A program made the position numbers and the translations under genes. A stretch of DNA of 64,000 nt from Camelus bactrianus (lineage: Eukaryota > Chordata > Mammalia > Artiodactyla > Camelidae): the NCBI RefSeq assembly GCF_048773025.1, contig NC_133545.1, forward strand, positions 11,426,001 to 11,490,000, written 5' to 3'. The notes below the pieces were generated by a model, which worked only from the letters and a program-made list of their open reading frames with translations, was not told where the DNA came from and searched no databases. Shown here piece by piece: positions 45,901 through 54,829 of this stretch (its first letter is position 1; the number at the start of each line of letters is the position of its first letter).

Positions 45901-47713
45901 CTCATTTCCCAATTATTTCTCATCATGCTCTACCACTCCTCTAGCATAGCTGATCGGAACTTTATTGTTGTTTATCTTTATTCATTTTGTAGGTGCTCTC
46001 TGCGGGAGAGAATGATTTGTCAGCAGAACTTCTGCTAGCATATCAAGCTGTCAGGTTTGAAATGGGTGGATGAAATATACATGCCACGCCATGTTTTCTT
46101 GCCTATGTACTCTTGCTCAGAACCACATTCTCTGAGCCCATGTGCCCCCTTATTTCCATATATTAAAACTATACCAACTTTCATTGCCCTTCAGATGCTT
46201 CCTTCACCATCATTTCTTTCCTGATCACCCCACTGAGAAGCAGTCCACCCTGAGAACTCTGGCCATCTTGAAGCACCTATCACATAGTGTCCATAGGCAC
46301 ATCTCCTCTCCCAGAGACTGCTTTGTGCTCTCAAAAAATAAATGAATCATTGATTGCTTACTAGGACCATTGAAGAACACACAGATGGCCACATGAACAT
46401 ATTAAAAAGTAGTTTGTCTGTAATTCAGACAAGAAGCTTAGTGTTTCCTGTAGATGTGGTGCCCATACTCAGCAGGTCCAAAAGAGACCTGCTGGCAGCG
46501 CCTGGGCTGCAGTCAGAAGCACAGATGTTACTTTGATGATCTGAAGTACCTCAAGCTGAGCCAGCAGAAAGCAGAGCTGATTCCAGTCCTGAGATTCACA
46601 CATCACGGCACTGGTCTACCAGAGGTAACCCTGCCCCAACCTTGACTTTCATAGCATGAATGACATAGTAGGAAACCAATCACAGCAAGACCACAGGAAT
46701 ATGCTTACTTGGGCCCTTTGCCTGTTGGCCATCCTTGGCTTATACAGTAGAGTCAACAAGTTACCTCTTCGCTCACATGTAAGGAAAGAGATTGTGCCTC
46801 ACTAGACCAGGGACAGGAGAGGACTTCCTCCTGGAAAGAGCAGCAGCAAAGAGATAGAAATATGTTCAAACAGTGAATGTGAACAGTCTTATATTCGGAA
46901 ATACTAGTAAATAATAACATAAAAATAGAGCCAGTTGGCATAATGGAAAGAACAAGAAACTAAGCCTAAAAGATCATGTTTCTAGTCCTTTCTCCGCCAT
47001 TGGCCAAGGGACATGCCAGTTTCTCTCCCAAGACCTTGGTTTTCTCCTAGGTAGAGTACACAGGTTGGGCTGTAGGTCTCACTGTTTCTTCCAGTACAAG
47101 TATTCTTTAACTGGGAGATTTTACCCCACCCAAAATGTATCTGGGGCCCACACCAATGGTTTTGAGGAGACAGTTGGCAAGACCTTTAATTCTGATTTCT
47201 AGTAACCTTAAACTCATCTTCATTTTCACCAACAAGCAGATCATTGAAGCTATGTTCAGCCCATGAAACAAATCTCTCCTCCACACAAAAGGCCTGCGTC
47301 CTCGTTCTCCGTCACTGAACTGGAGGAACACAGGCCTCTGAGACCTGCTCCTTCCTCCCCGACAAGGTACTTACTTTGGGAGTGAAGGGACTCTCGCAGG
47401 GTGGCGGCTTGCTCTTGTCTGGCGGTGCTGGTGTCTCAGGACGTGTGCGGGAGTGTGACACCGGAGTCCTCAACCCCTGATCTGGACTCTCGTGTTTTTC
47501 CCGAGGTGTGTTGAGGTCACATACGTGACTACTGGGGGTCCGGGGAGGTGTCACCTTTGTGTCTGAATCCTGAACTTGAGGCCTCTCTGGGGTTTGGCTC
47601 TGGGCCCCCTCGCTCTCCTGTGCTTCCTTCTGCCCTTGGTTCTCTTGCTCTTCTTCACAACAGGAAAAGTTTAATTTCTGCTTTGGTTCTTGGTTATCAC
47701 TGTTATCCCCCAT
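27823..47713 (-). CDS. WEE2: WEE2, oocyte Wee1-like kinase (complete, 11 coding exons)
   Basis: Coding segments on the - strand are 47713-47375, 42722-42526, 40751-40700, 38863-38691, 37524-37403, 33294-33148, 32508-32401, 32272-32187, 31437-31267, 29608-29466 and 27979-27823. They total 1695 nt, 564 codons plus TAA; human is 567 aa. The kinase phosphorylates CDK1 on Tyr15, holds oocytes in prophase I and allows metaphase II exit. The N-terminal third is disordered and rich in TP sites, with a Wee-family NINPFTPES motif (154-161) and a basic KRKAR NLS candidate (172-176). The kinase domain has the glycine loop GVGEFG (220-225), Lys242, alpha-C Glu260, catalytic loop HLDIKPSN (338-345, Asp340) and DLG (381-383, the Wee-type form of DFG). 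A helical tail [17 protein letters not shown] follows. All key residues are present. Confidence 0.97.
28265..28492. mobile_element. hAT-type non-autonomous DNA transposon
   Basis: The ends CCAGGGTCCACAAA and AAGTTTGCCAACCCCTGG are imperfect inverted repeats. The interior (GTTTATGGCTGCTTTCCCAT, AAAATATTTACTATCTGG) matches a common mammalian hAT MITE whose subfamily I cannot name. It lies in WEE2 intron 10. Confidence 0.6.
29466..29608 (-). CDS. WEE2: WEE2 coding exon 10: end of kinase domain and helix
   Basis: Encodes [20 protein letters not shown], then [20 protein letters not shown] and FKTASLE. The acceptor is CAACAG|AACATG and the donor AAAG|GTAGAT. Confidence 0.96.
29880..30005 (-). mobile_element. 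MIR SINE in WEE2 intron 9
   Basis: Reverse-complement MIR core: AACAGGAAGAAACTGACGCC, GTGGCTTGTCCAAGTTATTG and AACACCCCAGGTACCCAGCT. Confidence 0.6.
30172..30375 (+). mobile_element. MIR SINE in WEE2 intron 9
   Basis: CCTTGACCAAGTCACTTAAC, GAGAATTAAATGAATTAACA and TAGCACAGGGCCAGCACTGA run in MIR order. Confidence 0.8.
31267..31437 (-). CDS. WEE2: WEE2 coding exon 9: kinase C-lobe
   Basis: 57 codons in phase 0 encode [20 protein letters not shown] through [11 protein letters not shown]. The acceptor is TTTTGAAG|AATTAT. The donor AAG|GTGGTA is weak. Confidence 0.96.
32187..32272 (-). CDS. WEE2: WEE2 coding exon 8: DLG and activation segment
   Basis: Encodes [20 protein letters not shown], then LANEILQE. 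The acceptor is TTTTCAG|GTGACT. The donor GAG|GTACAA is weak. Confidence 0.96.
32401..32508 (-). CDS. WEE2: WEE2 coding exon 7: catalytic-loop Asn and insert
   Basis: Encodes [20 protein letters not shown], then [15 protein letters not shown]. The acceptor is TTTTCCAG|GTAACA and the donor ATTG|GTGAGT. The next intron is only 128 bp. Confidence 0.96.
33148..33294 (-). CDS. WEE2: WEE2 coding exon 6: catalytic loop
   Basis: Encodes [20 protein letters not shown] through MVHLDIKP. Asp340 is the catalytic base. The acceptor is TCCCAG|GTGGGA. The donor AA|GTCAGT departs from consensus. Confidence 0.96.
35170..35470 (+). mobile_element. L2 LINE fragment in WEE2 intron 5
   Basis: Text CTGGCTTTCAAGGCCCACTC and CATTCAAGTCTTACCTGCTT with intervening C/T-rich sequence matches L2. 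Confidence 0.6.
35490..35710 (-). mobile_element. MIR SINE in WEE2 intron 5
   Basis: Reverse-complement MIR ending GACAGAGCTGGGCTGGAACC, CAGGTGCCTGACTTTGAAGC. Confidence 0.7.
37403..37524 (-). CDS. WEE2: WEE2 coding exon 5: alpha-C helix and hinge
   Basis: Encodes [20 protein letters not shown], then [20 protein letters not shown]. The acceptor is TCTTAG|GAATTT and the donor AATG|GTAAGT. Confidence 0.97.
37605..37800 (-). mobile_element. MIR SINE in WEE2 intron 4
   Basis: Reverse-complement MIR: TATTGCGTGCTCATCG, GTTCAGTGACTGGCCCAAAG and CTAAGACCAGAACCTTGGTC. Confidence 0.6.
38691..38863 (-). CDS. WEE2: WEE2 coding exon 4: glycine loop and catalytic lysine
   Basis: Encodes [20 protein letters not shown], then [20 protein letters not shown] and [17 protein letters not shown]. 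The ATP-anchoring lysine is Lys242. The acceptor is ATTTCAG|AGATGT and the donor GATGA|GTGAGT. Confidence 0.97.
39395..39550 (+). mobile_element. MIR SINE in WEE2 intron 3
   Basis: CAGCAAATCACTGACCTCCT, CATTTGTAAGATGAGGATCA and ATTACATGAGAATTATATAT, then CAGTAAATGGTAGC. Confidence 0.65.
40030..40335. repeat. Ancient L1-derived or similar repeat candidate in WEE2 intron 3
   Basis: GCAACTTAATATCCCACTGA and GGATCCTAGGTCAAAGATTG resemble the untranslated/ORF2-edge text of old L1s. The family is unassigned. Confidence 0.4.
40700..40751 (-). CDS. WEE2: WEE2 coding exon 3: 52-nt small exon
   Basis: Encodes the end of Val179, then [17 protein letters not shown]. The acceptor is TTTTTCAAG|TGAGG, with AAG rather than CAG, and the donor is GCCAAG|GTAAGC. 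A long C/U-rich tract starts about 50 nt downstream in the intron. Confidence 0.93.
42526..42722 (-). CDS. WEE2: WEE2 coding exon 2: Wee motif and NLS
   Basis: 197 nt run from [18 protein letters not shown] to NGKRKARGD. The exon contains [10 protein letters not shown] and the basic cluster. The acceptor is TCATTCAG|GGCCAG and the donor GATGT|GTAAGT. Confidence 0.96.
42870..42992 (+). mobile_element. MER5-like hAT-Charlie fragment
   Basis: Paired text AAAAATACAGATTTTTAG and GGAATCTGTACTTTTGTTAA, followed by GCTCC, matches the MER5 pattern as remembered. It lies in WEE2 intron 1. Confidence 0.45.
44980..46340 (+). mobile_element. L2 LINE, long fragmented copy in WEE2 intron 1
   Basis: C/T-rich text including CATTTCCAGGATTCCTACCT, CCTTGTCACTGTCCACCATT and CCCCTCCATAACTTGGTAGG follows L2 order for over 1 kb, possibly as two pieces. 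Short open frames here are repeat-derived. Confidence 0.55.
47375..47713 (-). CDS. WEE2: WEE2 coding exon 1: regulatory N-terminus
   Basis: 113 codons run from ATG (context GAGATGG) to SPFTPK, phase 0, donor CCCAAA|GTAAGT. KQKLNFS and RTPVSH match human WEE2. At least six TP motifs suggest CDK-type phosphorylation sites. Confidence 0.95.
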
Positions 47714-50627
47714 CTCAGCCAGAGAGTTTTACAACATAGGCAAGAAGGCCTGTCGGAAGGGAACAGGAGAGAGCAGCCGACGTCAGGAGGAGAAGAGCAG
47801 GTAAGCAGGCAACGTCAGCCTGGCTTTTCTCCTGCCAGCTAGCAGCTAGGTGGAGACACACCCTGGTTTTCTCACTTAAGTAGCGCATGTCCGGAAGATC
47901 CCAGCTTTCCCTTATTTCCATTCCGATTAAAGAAAGCTCCAGTAACTCTTGGGCCATTAAATCCAATTTATGTATAGAACTCTTCTGGATGTCCCGCAGT
48001 CTCCCTGAACCCACGTGCTACAAACTACTAGTGAGACAGCTGGATTCGTTAATTTAGTGTGGCTTTAAAAATACACATTAGCCACGCTGGGAACAGGCTC
48101 ATTATTGGAGAGAAATTTTTTTCACCCTTTTACACCTACCACTCAGAAACCTCGCCCTCTCCTCGCCTCCACTTCCCACCCCCACAGCCAGTGGCTAGCA
48201 GCAGTCTTTGGAATTCAGCATCACCTGCATATCGTAATGATCCTTCAAGAGCACCGGACACGTCTCGGCTGGAGTGCATCGCCCTAAAAGAGACACACCT
48301 GAGACCTTCGCCAGGCACACTTTTCCTATTTCAGGCACCCTCCGCCCACCCCCAGGTATTAGCAGTTAAAGCTTTTCGGGAATGGGATACAGTTTTACTC
48401 TGAAAAGAAGAAAGGTAGAAAGATCAGCAACACACAGAAGTGATATGTATCACTTGAAAATGGCAATTACTTTGGCCCCAAATGCCTTATTTTGTAAAAT
48501 ACGTTTCTCTTACTGTTTAGATCTATTTCACATACATTATCCAGTTTCTCAGTTCCCTGTGGGAAGTTTTAAAAACTACTCTAAAAAAAAAAAAAAGCCA
48601 TCAATACCACTTTGTAGGAGAAACCACATGAGAGGCGATCCATGGAAAAGGAAAATGATGTACCCAAGCCCCTCGTGCCCTCAGGGGCGACTCTGGAGGC
48701 AACCGGATGTGACGAACTATTTACAGAACAAACGTGGCCCTAAAGCCAGAGAGGCACTGAGGGTGAGTTTGCTCCTGACAAGCGAACTGAGTTTCCCTCT
48801 CTTGCTAGTCTGGTTGTCCATTGCCTGTCCCCTGTCTTCCATTTTCTCTCTCCTCACCCATCCTTCAGCTCCTTCCTCCTCTGTCACTCCTTTCCCATTT
48901 CCAACCTGAACTCATGAGGTTAATCCAAGCGCAAACTAACTGGGGGGATGTGAACGTATGTTTGCAGCGAAACACCTCCTCGCGCTCCAGCTTTTCGTAG
49001 GCACGTACACCGCCCAGTCCTTCCTTTGGCCTTCCCCATTCCCTCTCTCCACGTAGACTTTCCAAATCACTCAACAGTGAAGCACTGCTCCTGGCACGCA
49101 GTAGCTCACCGCTCACCTCTCTGAGGTTCCGCATCCCACGGGGGCCAAGGGAAACAGTTATCAACAGGGAAAGGAGGCCAGTAAAGGAATTCCTGTTAAC
49201 TGAGATTCTGGAGTGAGTCTCTTATTTACAAATCAGCAGGCTGTGTGATAGAATCCCTTCACTACAGCCTTGGTGTTGATCAGTTTTTTCCCTCTCAGGC
49301 CGTGGCTAGTCATTCCCGCCTCTCCAGGCCAGCTGGAGGCCGGCTCTGCCCTCAAGCAGGGTGGAACTAACCCGAAACACTGAATGTATCCAGGGCCTGC
49401 TGCAGGCAGGGCACAGGGCTGTTGGCTGCTGCCCAGGTAGAGTAGGCTGGTTTTTACCATCGAGCCCTGCCTCTCCTCTCTGCCTTGCTGGGATTCTCAG
49501 TTACCTTTATTTCTGACTGTGCTGTTTGCCTGGGCAGCAGCTATGCCATCGTGATGGCTTAGATCTCACACTGTCAGCAGTAATTCTGTCAGAAACTTGC
49601 ACTGCTCACCTTCCACGTATTGTCTCTGTGGACGATTGTGGCTAAGATTTCAGAACAAGAAAGGCATAGTAACAAGTACAAAAAGAATACTCCCGATATG
49701 GAAAATAAAATACTGAGAATTGAACAGTTGCTGATTCTAATGGCCCAGGGGGATCCCTGGAGGTGCACAGAAATATAAAAGATTTCATCTTTGCTTCAGT
49801 GTGTGTTAGTTAACACCACGGGCGTCCATCCCAGGCAGAAAGCTTCCGTCATAGTTGAGATGAGATGTCAAAGGGGAACTCAAGTAATCTGTAGCAGTAA
49901 GAAGAAAAGGGGACGGATTTTCCCTTTAATGCAGAGCACATTTTGGTTCCATAAATTGTTTTTAAATGGACTTGGGAAAATAAAATTAATATATCTCCAT
50001 TTTGTTTAAAATATTCAGTATTTGACTTGTTTTAAGGTTTGAATCTTTTTCTTATTGTGACAGGGATTTGTGCACAATGGGTAAGTCACGTTCTCAGAAG
50101 TAAGATGTGCAGAGAGGAAGCCAGCTTTGCATCTCAGGGCTGAGTTCCCCAAACTGTGTGCCTGGGGGAAGCTCTCCTCCTGCAGACATAGCTGAGTGAT
50201 GAGAAAGCTCCCAGACTCCGAGTTCCACTCTGACCAAACCTCAGTTCTGAGGCCTTCGAAACACTGATGGGAAGAACAGAAGCAGGAAAATCTAATTCAA
50301 ATCGGATTTGCAAGAGGTAGAAGCTTGGATTTACCTTGAGGTACACTGTTCCTCTGAAAAAGTAAGGCCAAGGGCATGGAACATGAGATATTTGTTTGGG
50401 AGTCTGTCGCTCCAGGGAGGCACATGCTAGCCTGATTGTCCCCTTGGTCAGGAGGGAGACATATTAAAAAATACTTGAACAAGCCAAAGTGAAGCTCGAC
50501 CACATTATTTATTGAAGACCGAATTAAGACTGAGTCATTCCAGACAGTAAAAAAACTGATGTTGAATGATGGTATATTTGATGGGACTGCCCCATTTGGA
50601 ACCATTGGGAGGTCTGGTTTCCCAAGT
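47714..50627. other. WEE2 upstream region
   Basis: No CpG island at the WEE2 start. A perfect E-box CACGTG lies at 48012-48017 and a TATTTTTAAA-like element on the - strand near 48064-48073. No coding sequence is supported. Confidence 0.4.
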
Positions 50628-50642
50628 AAGAAATGGACATTT

Positions 50643-50788
50643 AAAATTTTTTGGGGGGTGTTTTTTGGGGGGAGGGAGGTAATTAGTTTTATTTATTTTA
50701 TTTTATTTTTAGAGGAGGTGCTGGGGATTGAACCCAGGACCTCGTGCGTGGGAAGCATGCACTCTACCACGTGAGCTATCTGTTCCCC
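50643..50788 (-). mobile_element. Camelid tRNA-derived SINE (Vic type)
   Basis: Reads on + as an A/T-rich tail, then GGTGCTGGGGATTGAACCCA and GGACCTCGTGCGTGGGAAGC, ending GAGCTATCTGTTCCCC. Flanks AAGAAATGGACATTT (50628-50642) and AAGAAGTGGACATT (50789-50802) match with one mismatch. It lies upstream of WEE2. Confidence 0.92.
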
Positions 50789-52274
50789 AAGAAGTGGACA
50801 TTTTCACTGTGAGGCTTTCTGGGAAGCTGGCAGATTCCAGGACAGGAGGTGAAGACTTAAAGTGGGCTTAGGCTGAAAGCACCTCTCTGGGCCTCAGCCT
50901 GTTGGGCCTGGACTCTGAAGACCAGGGACGAACTTGAGGGAGCTCCAGGGTGATGAAGAAGACAAGTTGGCCTTTTTCACAGGAATGGGCCCTGTAGAGG
51001 CTGCAACACAGCAGTCGGTGTTCTCAGGGTCCCTGAAGGAACGAGAGGACTCAGCAGGGATACCTCTAAGGTCCCTCCTACCTCAGCCCCACTGTCTTCC
51101 TTCCTGGTCCTTATCTTGCTCAGTCTCATCACACCGGATGTGTTTTTCAACCCCACAGGGGGAAGTTTGCAATAACTTAGAGAAAAGCAGAACACGTTCA
51201 TCATCAACGTGTATTATCCAGCTCCCTGGACAGATCCGCCAGCAGCCGTGACAGACTGAGGATTGGTGCAGCTGCCCTGGGCGTCCACCCATCCCAGCAG
51301 TGGTCTCACGTGCTCCTGACTCCCAGCAGCTCTCTTCCCGTGACAAGGATGGTCAGCAAAGCCAGGAGCCGTGAAGGAGACCTTCTCTTTATCTCCTTTC
51401 CCCGCCTAGAGAGTACACAGAAGCAGCACCTGTCAGTCCCAGTGAATCTAGTGATAACTATGTCAATCATTAACAGTAATTACTAACAATTCTATATGTA
51501 ACACGTAGTGTTGCCAGCAGAATTCCAAGGAAAGATTGTGGTCCAGGTAAGTTAAAGCCTAGAGGTCATTTTAAAGTCTATGAGTCTAGCATTAATAGTT
51601 TTCTTCTTCTTGTTTTGCTTTTTCTTGTGGAAATGTTCAAACACACCAAAAGTAGAGAAAAGAGTGTAATGAGTCCTGATGTACGAATAACCAAGCCTCA
51701 AAAATGTGGGGCAGTTTTACAACCTTGTTTCACTTCTATCTGCAACTTTCTCGAAGGTGGTGGGTGCTGGAGAATTTTAAAGCAGATCACTGATAACATG
51801 CCCTTTCACCCATCGATACTTTGGTGCCATTACTAGAAATCCTTACAGTAGTTTATTAACTCGAAATCTACTATGAAACTATGTAATGAATAAATCAGAT
51901 TCTAATGAATTGCTTCACTTGCCAAAGTTTCCCATATGCTAGAACTCGAGGATATTCAAAGTAGCTGTTATAATAGAAATATACTACTTGTCCACTCGTA
52001 AGACAGTATTCTTCTTAGAACAGGAACAGAGTTCTAACCTGACATCCTAGTAATTTAGAGATGGCTGATGTACTGCCCATACTCTAAGGAGCAGATATTT
52101 TAAAATGATACAGATTCATTAGTCTGATCTATTCTGTATTAGCCACAGCTGGGAGAATATATGTGGCATTTGCCCATTCCAAGATTCTCTAAAATTAGAG
52201 CAGGTGATGGTCACCTACATGAGCTCATCCAAGGCCAGCCCTGCAGCCACAGAGATGAGATCTCTGCCTCTGTC

Positions 52275-52288
52275 TGTCTCTCTCTCTC

Positions 52289-52328
<40 letters not shown>
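52275..52328. repeat. (TC)n(CA)n microsatellite
   Basis: A TC run is followed, after TTT, by about 17 uninterrupted CA units. Likely polymorphic. Upstream of WEE2. Confidence 0.95.
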
Positions 52329-52329
<1 letters not shown>

Positions 52330-52889
52330 GCTTTAATGGACAGAAATTATAGGGACGGAGAAGACTCATTCTAAGAGCTGGCTCTGTCGTGTCTCAACCT
52401 TGGCTCACTACCTCTCTCTGCTGTAAGGTAGGGGCCCAGGAAGTCCCTAGGAACTTGGTCAGACCTTCTCAGTCATCTCTTTACACTTCTGATCCAATTA
52501 CAGGATCTCCACACTGCAGTTTTACCTTCAGAAATCTAAGCCAAGCAAATGTGTAATGATTTTTTGAAGTGTCATTAGGTACTAAAGCTCTTCCACAGAA
52601 ATGAGAGACAGAAACTGTCAAAATGGTTGTCTCTCAGGAGAGAGTGGGGACGGGGGTTTGGAGGGGAAGGGAATTGAGGCTCAGTATACATCCTACATGC
52701 AGTTTGATTATTTAATCTTTGCCACAGATACCTACTTATTAAAATATTCCAAATAATGCCTAAAATGTTATCAAGTAAATGAATACATATTTATTCAATA
52801 TGTATATTGAATATGTTAATATTTGTTTACATAATATATATATCTATTTGTATATATAGTTTAAAAACCTGTCTAGAAAGTGCATGAAC

Positions 52890-53870
52890 CACTTTGCTCA
52901 CTCATCTTCATCTCCTGACCCCTGAACTCTGCAGGTCCCTGAGCTCTGTCCCCCAAACTTTTCTCTGTGTACACTCACTACCTTGGAATAGCATCCAGCC
53001 CGTAGCTTTAAACCCTATCTGTAAGCTGCGACCTTCGAATTTCTATCTACAACACAGATCTCTCTCTTGAGCTTCACATTTGCAGCTGCCCAATCAAATC
53101 TCCCTCTGGTTGCCTAGTAGGCACCTCAATCTTAACACATCCGAAACCAAACGCCTGGTCTTTCCTACCAAACTTACTCCTCACATAATTTTTTCGTTTC
53201 TCTGTAAATGGGAACATGCCAAAAAAAATCTGTGAGTAATCATCGACTACTGTCTTTCTCTGCAACTATGCATCCAATCTAGGAGAAGTTCTTTTAATTC
53301 TATCAGCCTCCTCCTACTGGCATCCCCTGCTTTCCCCTCGGCTTCAGTTGCCGTCTGTTCTCCACTCAGCAGCGAAGGGGATCCTCTTAAAGGAATCCTG
53401 CACTCAGATTCCCCTGGGCCTCCCATTTCACTCAGAATACGGAGCCAGCCCCTGTACCGAGGCTCACAGGGCCACAGGATCCACCCCACAACCTGTCTGA
53501 CTCCTGCTGTCTCCCCCTGCCCTGACCCCCCCATCCCACCACACACATTCTGCTCAAGTCTCCTCACTGTTCCTCCAGATGACAAAATCTGTCCCTACGT
53601 GTCTCACTCACCCCATCGTTTCCTCCAGATGTCTGCTCAAAGGTCATTTACAGAGGTTTTCCCTGACACCCCATCCCCCGTTCTCTGGTCCCGTGCCGTG
53701 TTTCTTCACAGCACTTACTACTACATTGTATATTATATATTTAATGGCTTGTTTTTAAAATTGTCTCCCCTACACCACCCCCAACAGAATCTAAATTCCA
53801 TAAGGACAGGGACTTGCTTCATGCTCTATTTCCATTACCTGAAATAGGGCTTGGCCAGCAATCGGTGCCG
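52890..53870 (+). mobile_element. L2 LINE, about 1 kb
   Basis: The region follows the L2 3' kilobase: CTCATCTTCATCTCCTGACC, ACCAAACGCCTGGTCTTTCC, a region near 53270-53460, then ACTTACTACTACATTGTATA and AAGGACAGGGACTTGCTTCA at the end. It is upstream of WEE2. Confidence 0.7.
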
Positions 53871-54605
53871 TGAGTCAAGACGCACGCTCTGCATCCTGTG
53901 TATCCTCGTGATGGACACTACTGCAGAGTGAGTATCTTTTACGAGGTTTGAAATGCTTCATTTTCAACTCTGTTGCAAATTTCAGAGGCCTAAAAGGGAG
54001 GGATGTGTTGACTTTAGGTAACTTAGTAATTTTGAATATATATTCCATTTTGTGTATCCCTCCACCATTTCTGGTTTGACTTGAGCTCAGCCTCTGTGGT
54101 CTGTGCCTTACCGTGCTTTCAGCTTGGATCACGCCAACAAGTGCCTGCAGCACAGAACGGTTTGGGAGTGAAGGGAAATATCAGTGCAGACAGGGTTGAC
54201 ATCATAGTGTGTGGTCTAATGTAGAAAATGAATGTTACAGAACCCAGAGTCTGGAAGAGATCTGATACTGCAGGATGTCTCTGGTTGCCCTGGGTCCTCA
54301 GTATCAGAGTGTGGGACTTAAGTTCATGGGACAGAAAAGGGTGTAGCTATTCCTTAGACCACTAGGAAGATTATTTCCTTCATCTCCTTGATTCACATTC
54401 TAAATTTCACTCTGTTACACCTCAGCTAGTCCCACAATCTGGACTCCTGTCTGGACCACTAGTATCTGCCCTGGTCAACTAATTATGCAGACTGATCATG
54501 GAGGTAGGGTAACCTATTCCTTACATGGATGGAAAACTGTTCCTGACGGAGAGAACACATGGCTTAGTTATGTAAAGATGTTGATTCTTCTCCAGTAAAT
54601 ATGCA

Positions 54606-54819
54606 CAGATGACCCTTGAACAATCCCTCTGTGCAGTGGAAAATCCACATGTAGCTTAGAGCCTGCCCTCTGTATCTGGGCTTCCTCTGTATCCATGGTT
54701 TCACATCTGTGCTTTCAATCAATCGCTGATGGTAAAGTACCATAGTAGTCACTACTGAAAAAAATCCATGTATAAGTGGACTTATGCAGGTCCAACCTGT
54801 GTTGTTTAGGGGTCAACTG
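54606..54819. mobile_element. Tigger-like DNA transposon (non-autonomous, 214 bp)
   Basis: Terminal inverted repeats CAGATGACCCTTGAACAA (54606-54623) and the reverse complement of 54802-54819 match at 15 of 18 positions. Internal text ATCTGGGCTTCCTCTGTATC resembles TcMar-Tigger MITEs. It has no transposase. It sits immediately before the old L1. Confidence 0.75.
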
Positions 54820-54829
54820 TAATTCTCAT

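Larger units (their letters stand above)
42723..47374 (-). other. WEE2: WEE2 intron 1
   Basis: 4.65 kb, the longest WEE2 intron. It holds a MER5-like fragment and L2 sequence. An unassigned 75-codon open frame lies at 44242-44466 on the + strand. Confidence 0.8.

Noticed and set aside
47715-48014. 99-codon frame directly upstream of WEE2 as an extended N-terminus or separate gene
   Set aside because: The first codon is GTG, the frame ends before the WEE2 ATG in another frame, and WEE2 already matches the human start. Only a possible uORF from 47957 is kept as a finding.
53247-53585. 112-codon open frame on the - strand
   Set aside because: It lies antisense within the L2 copy and shows no domain.
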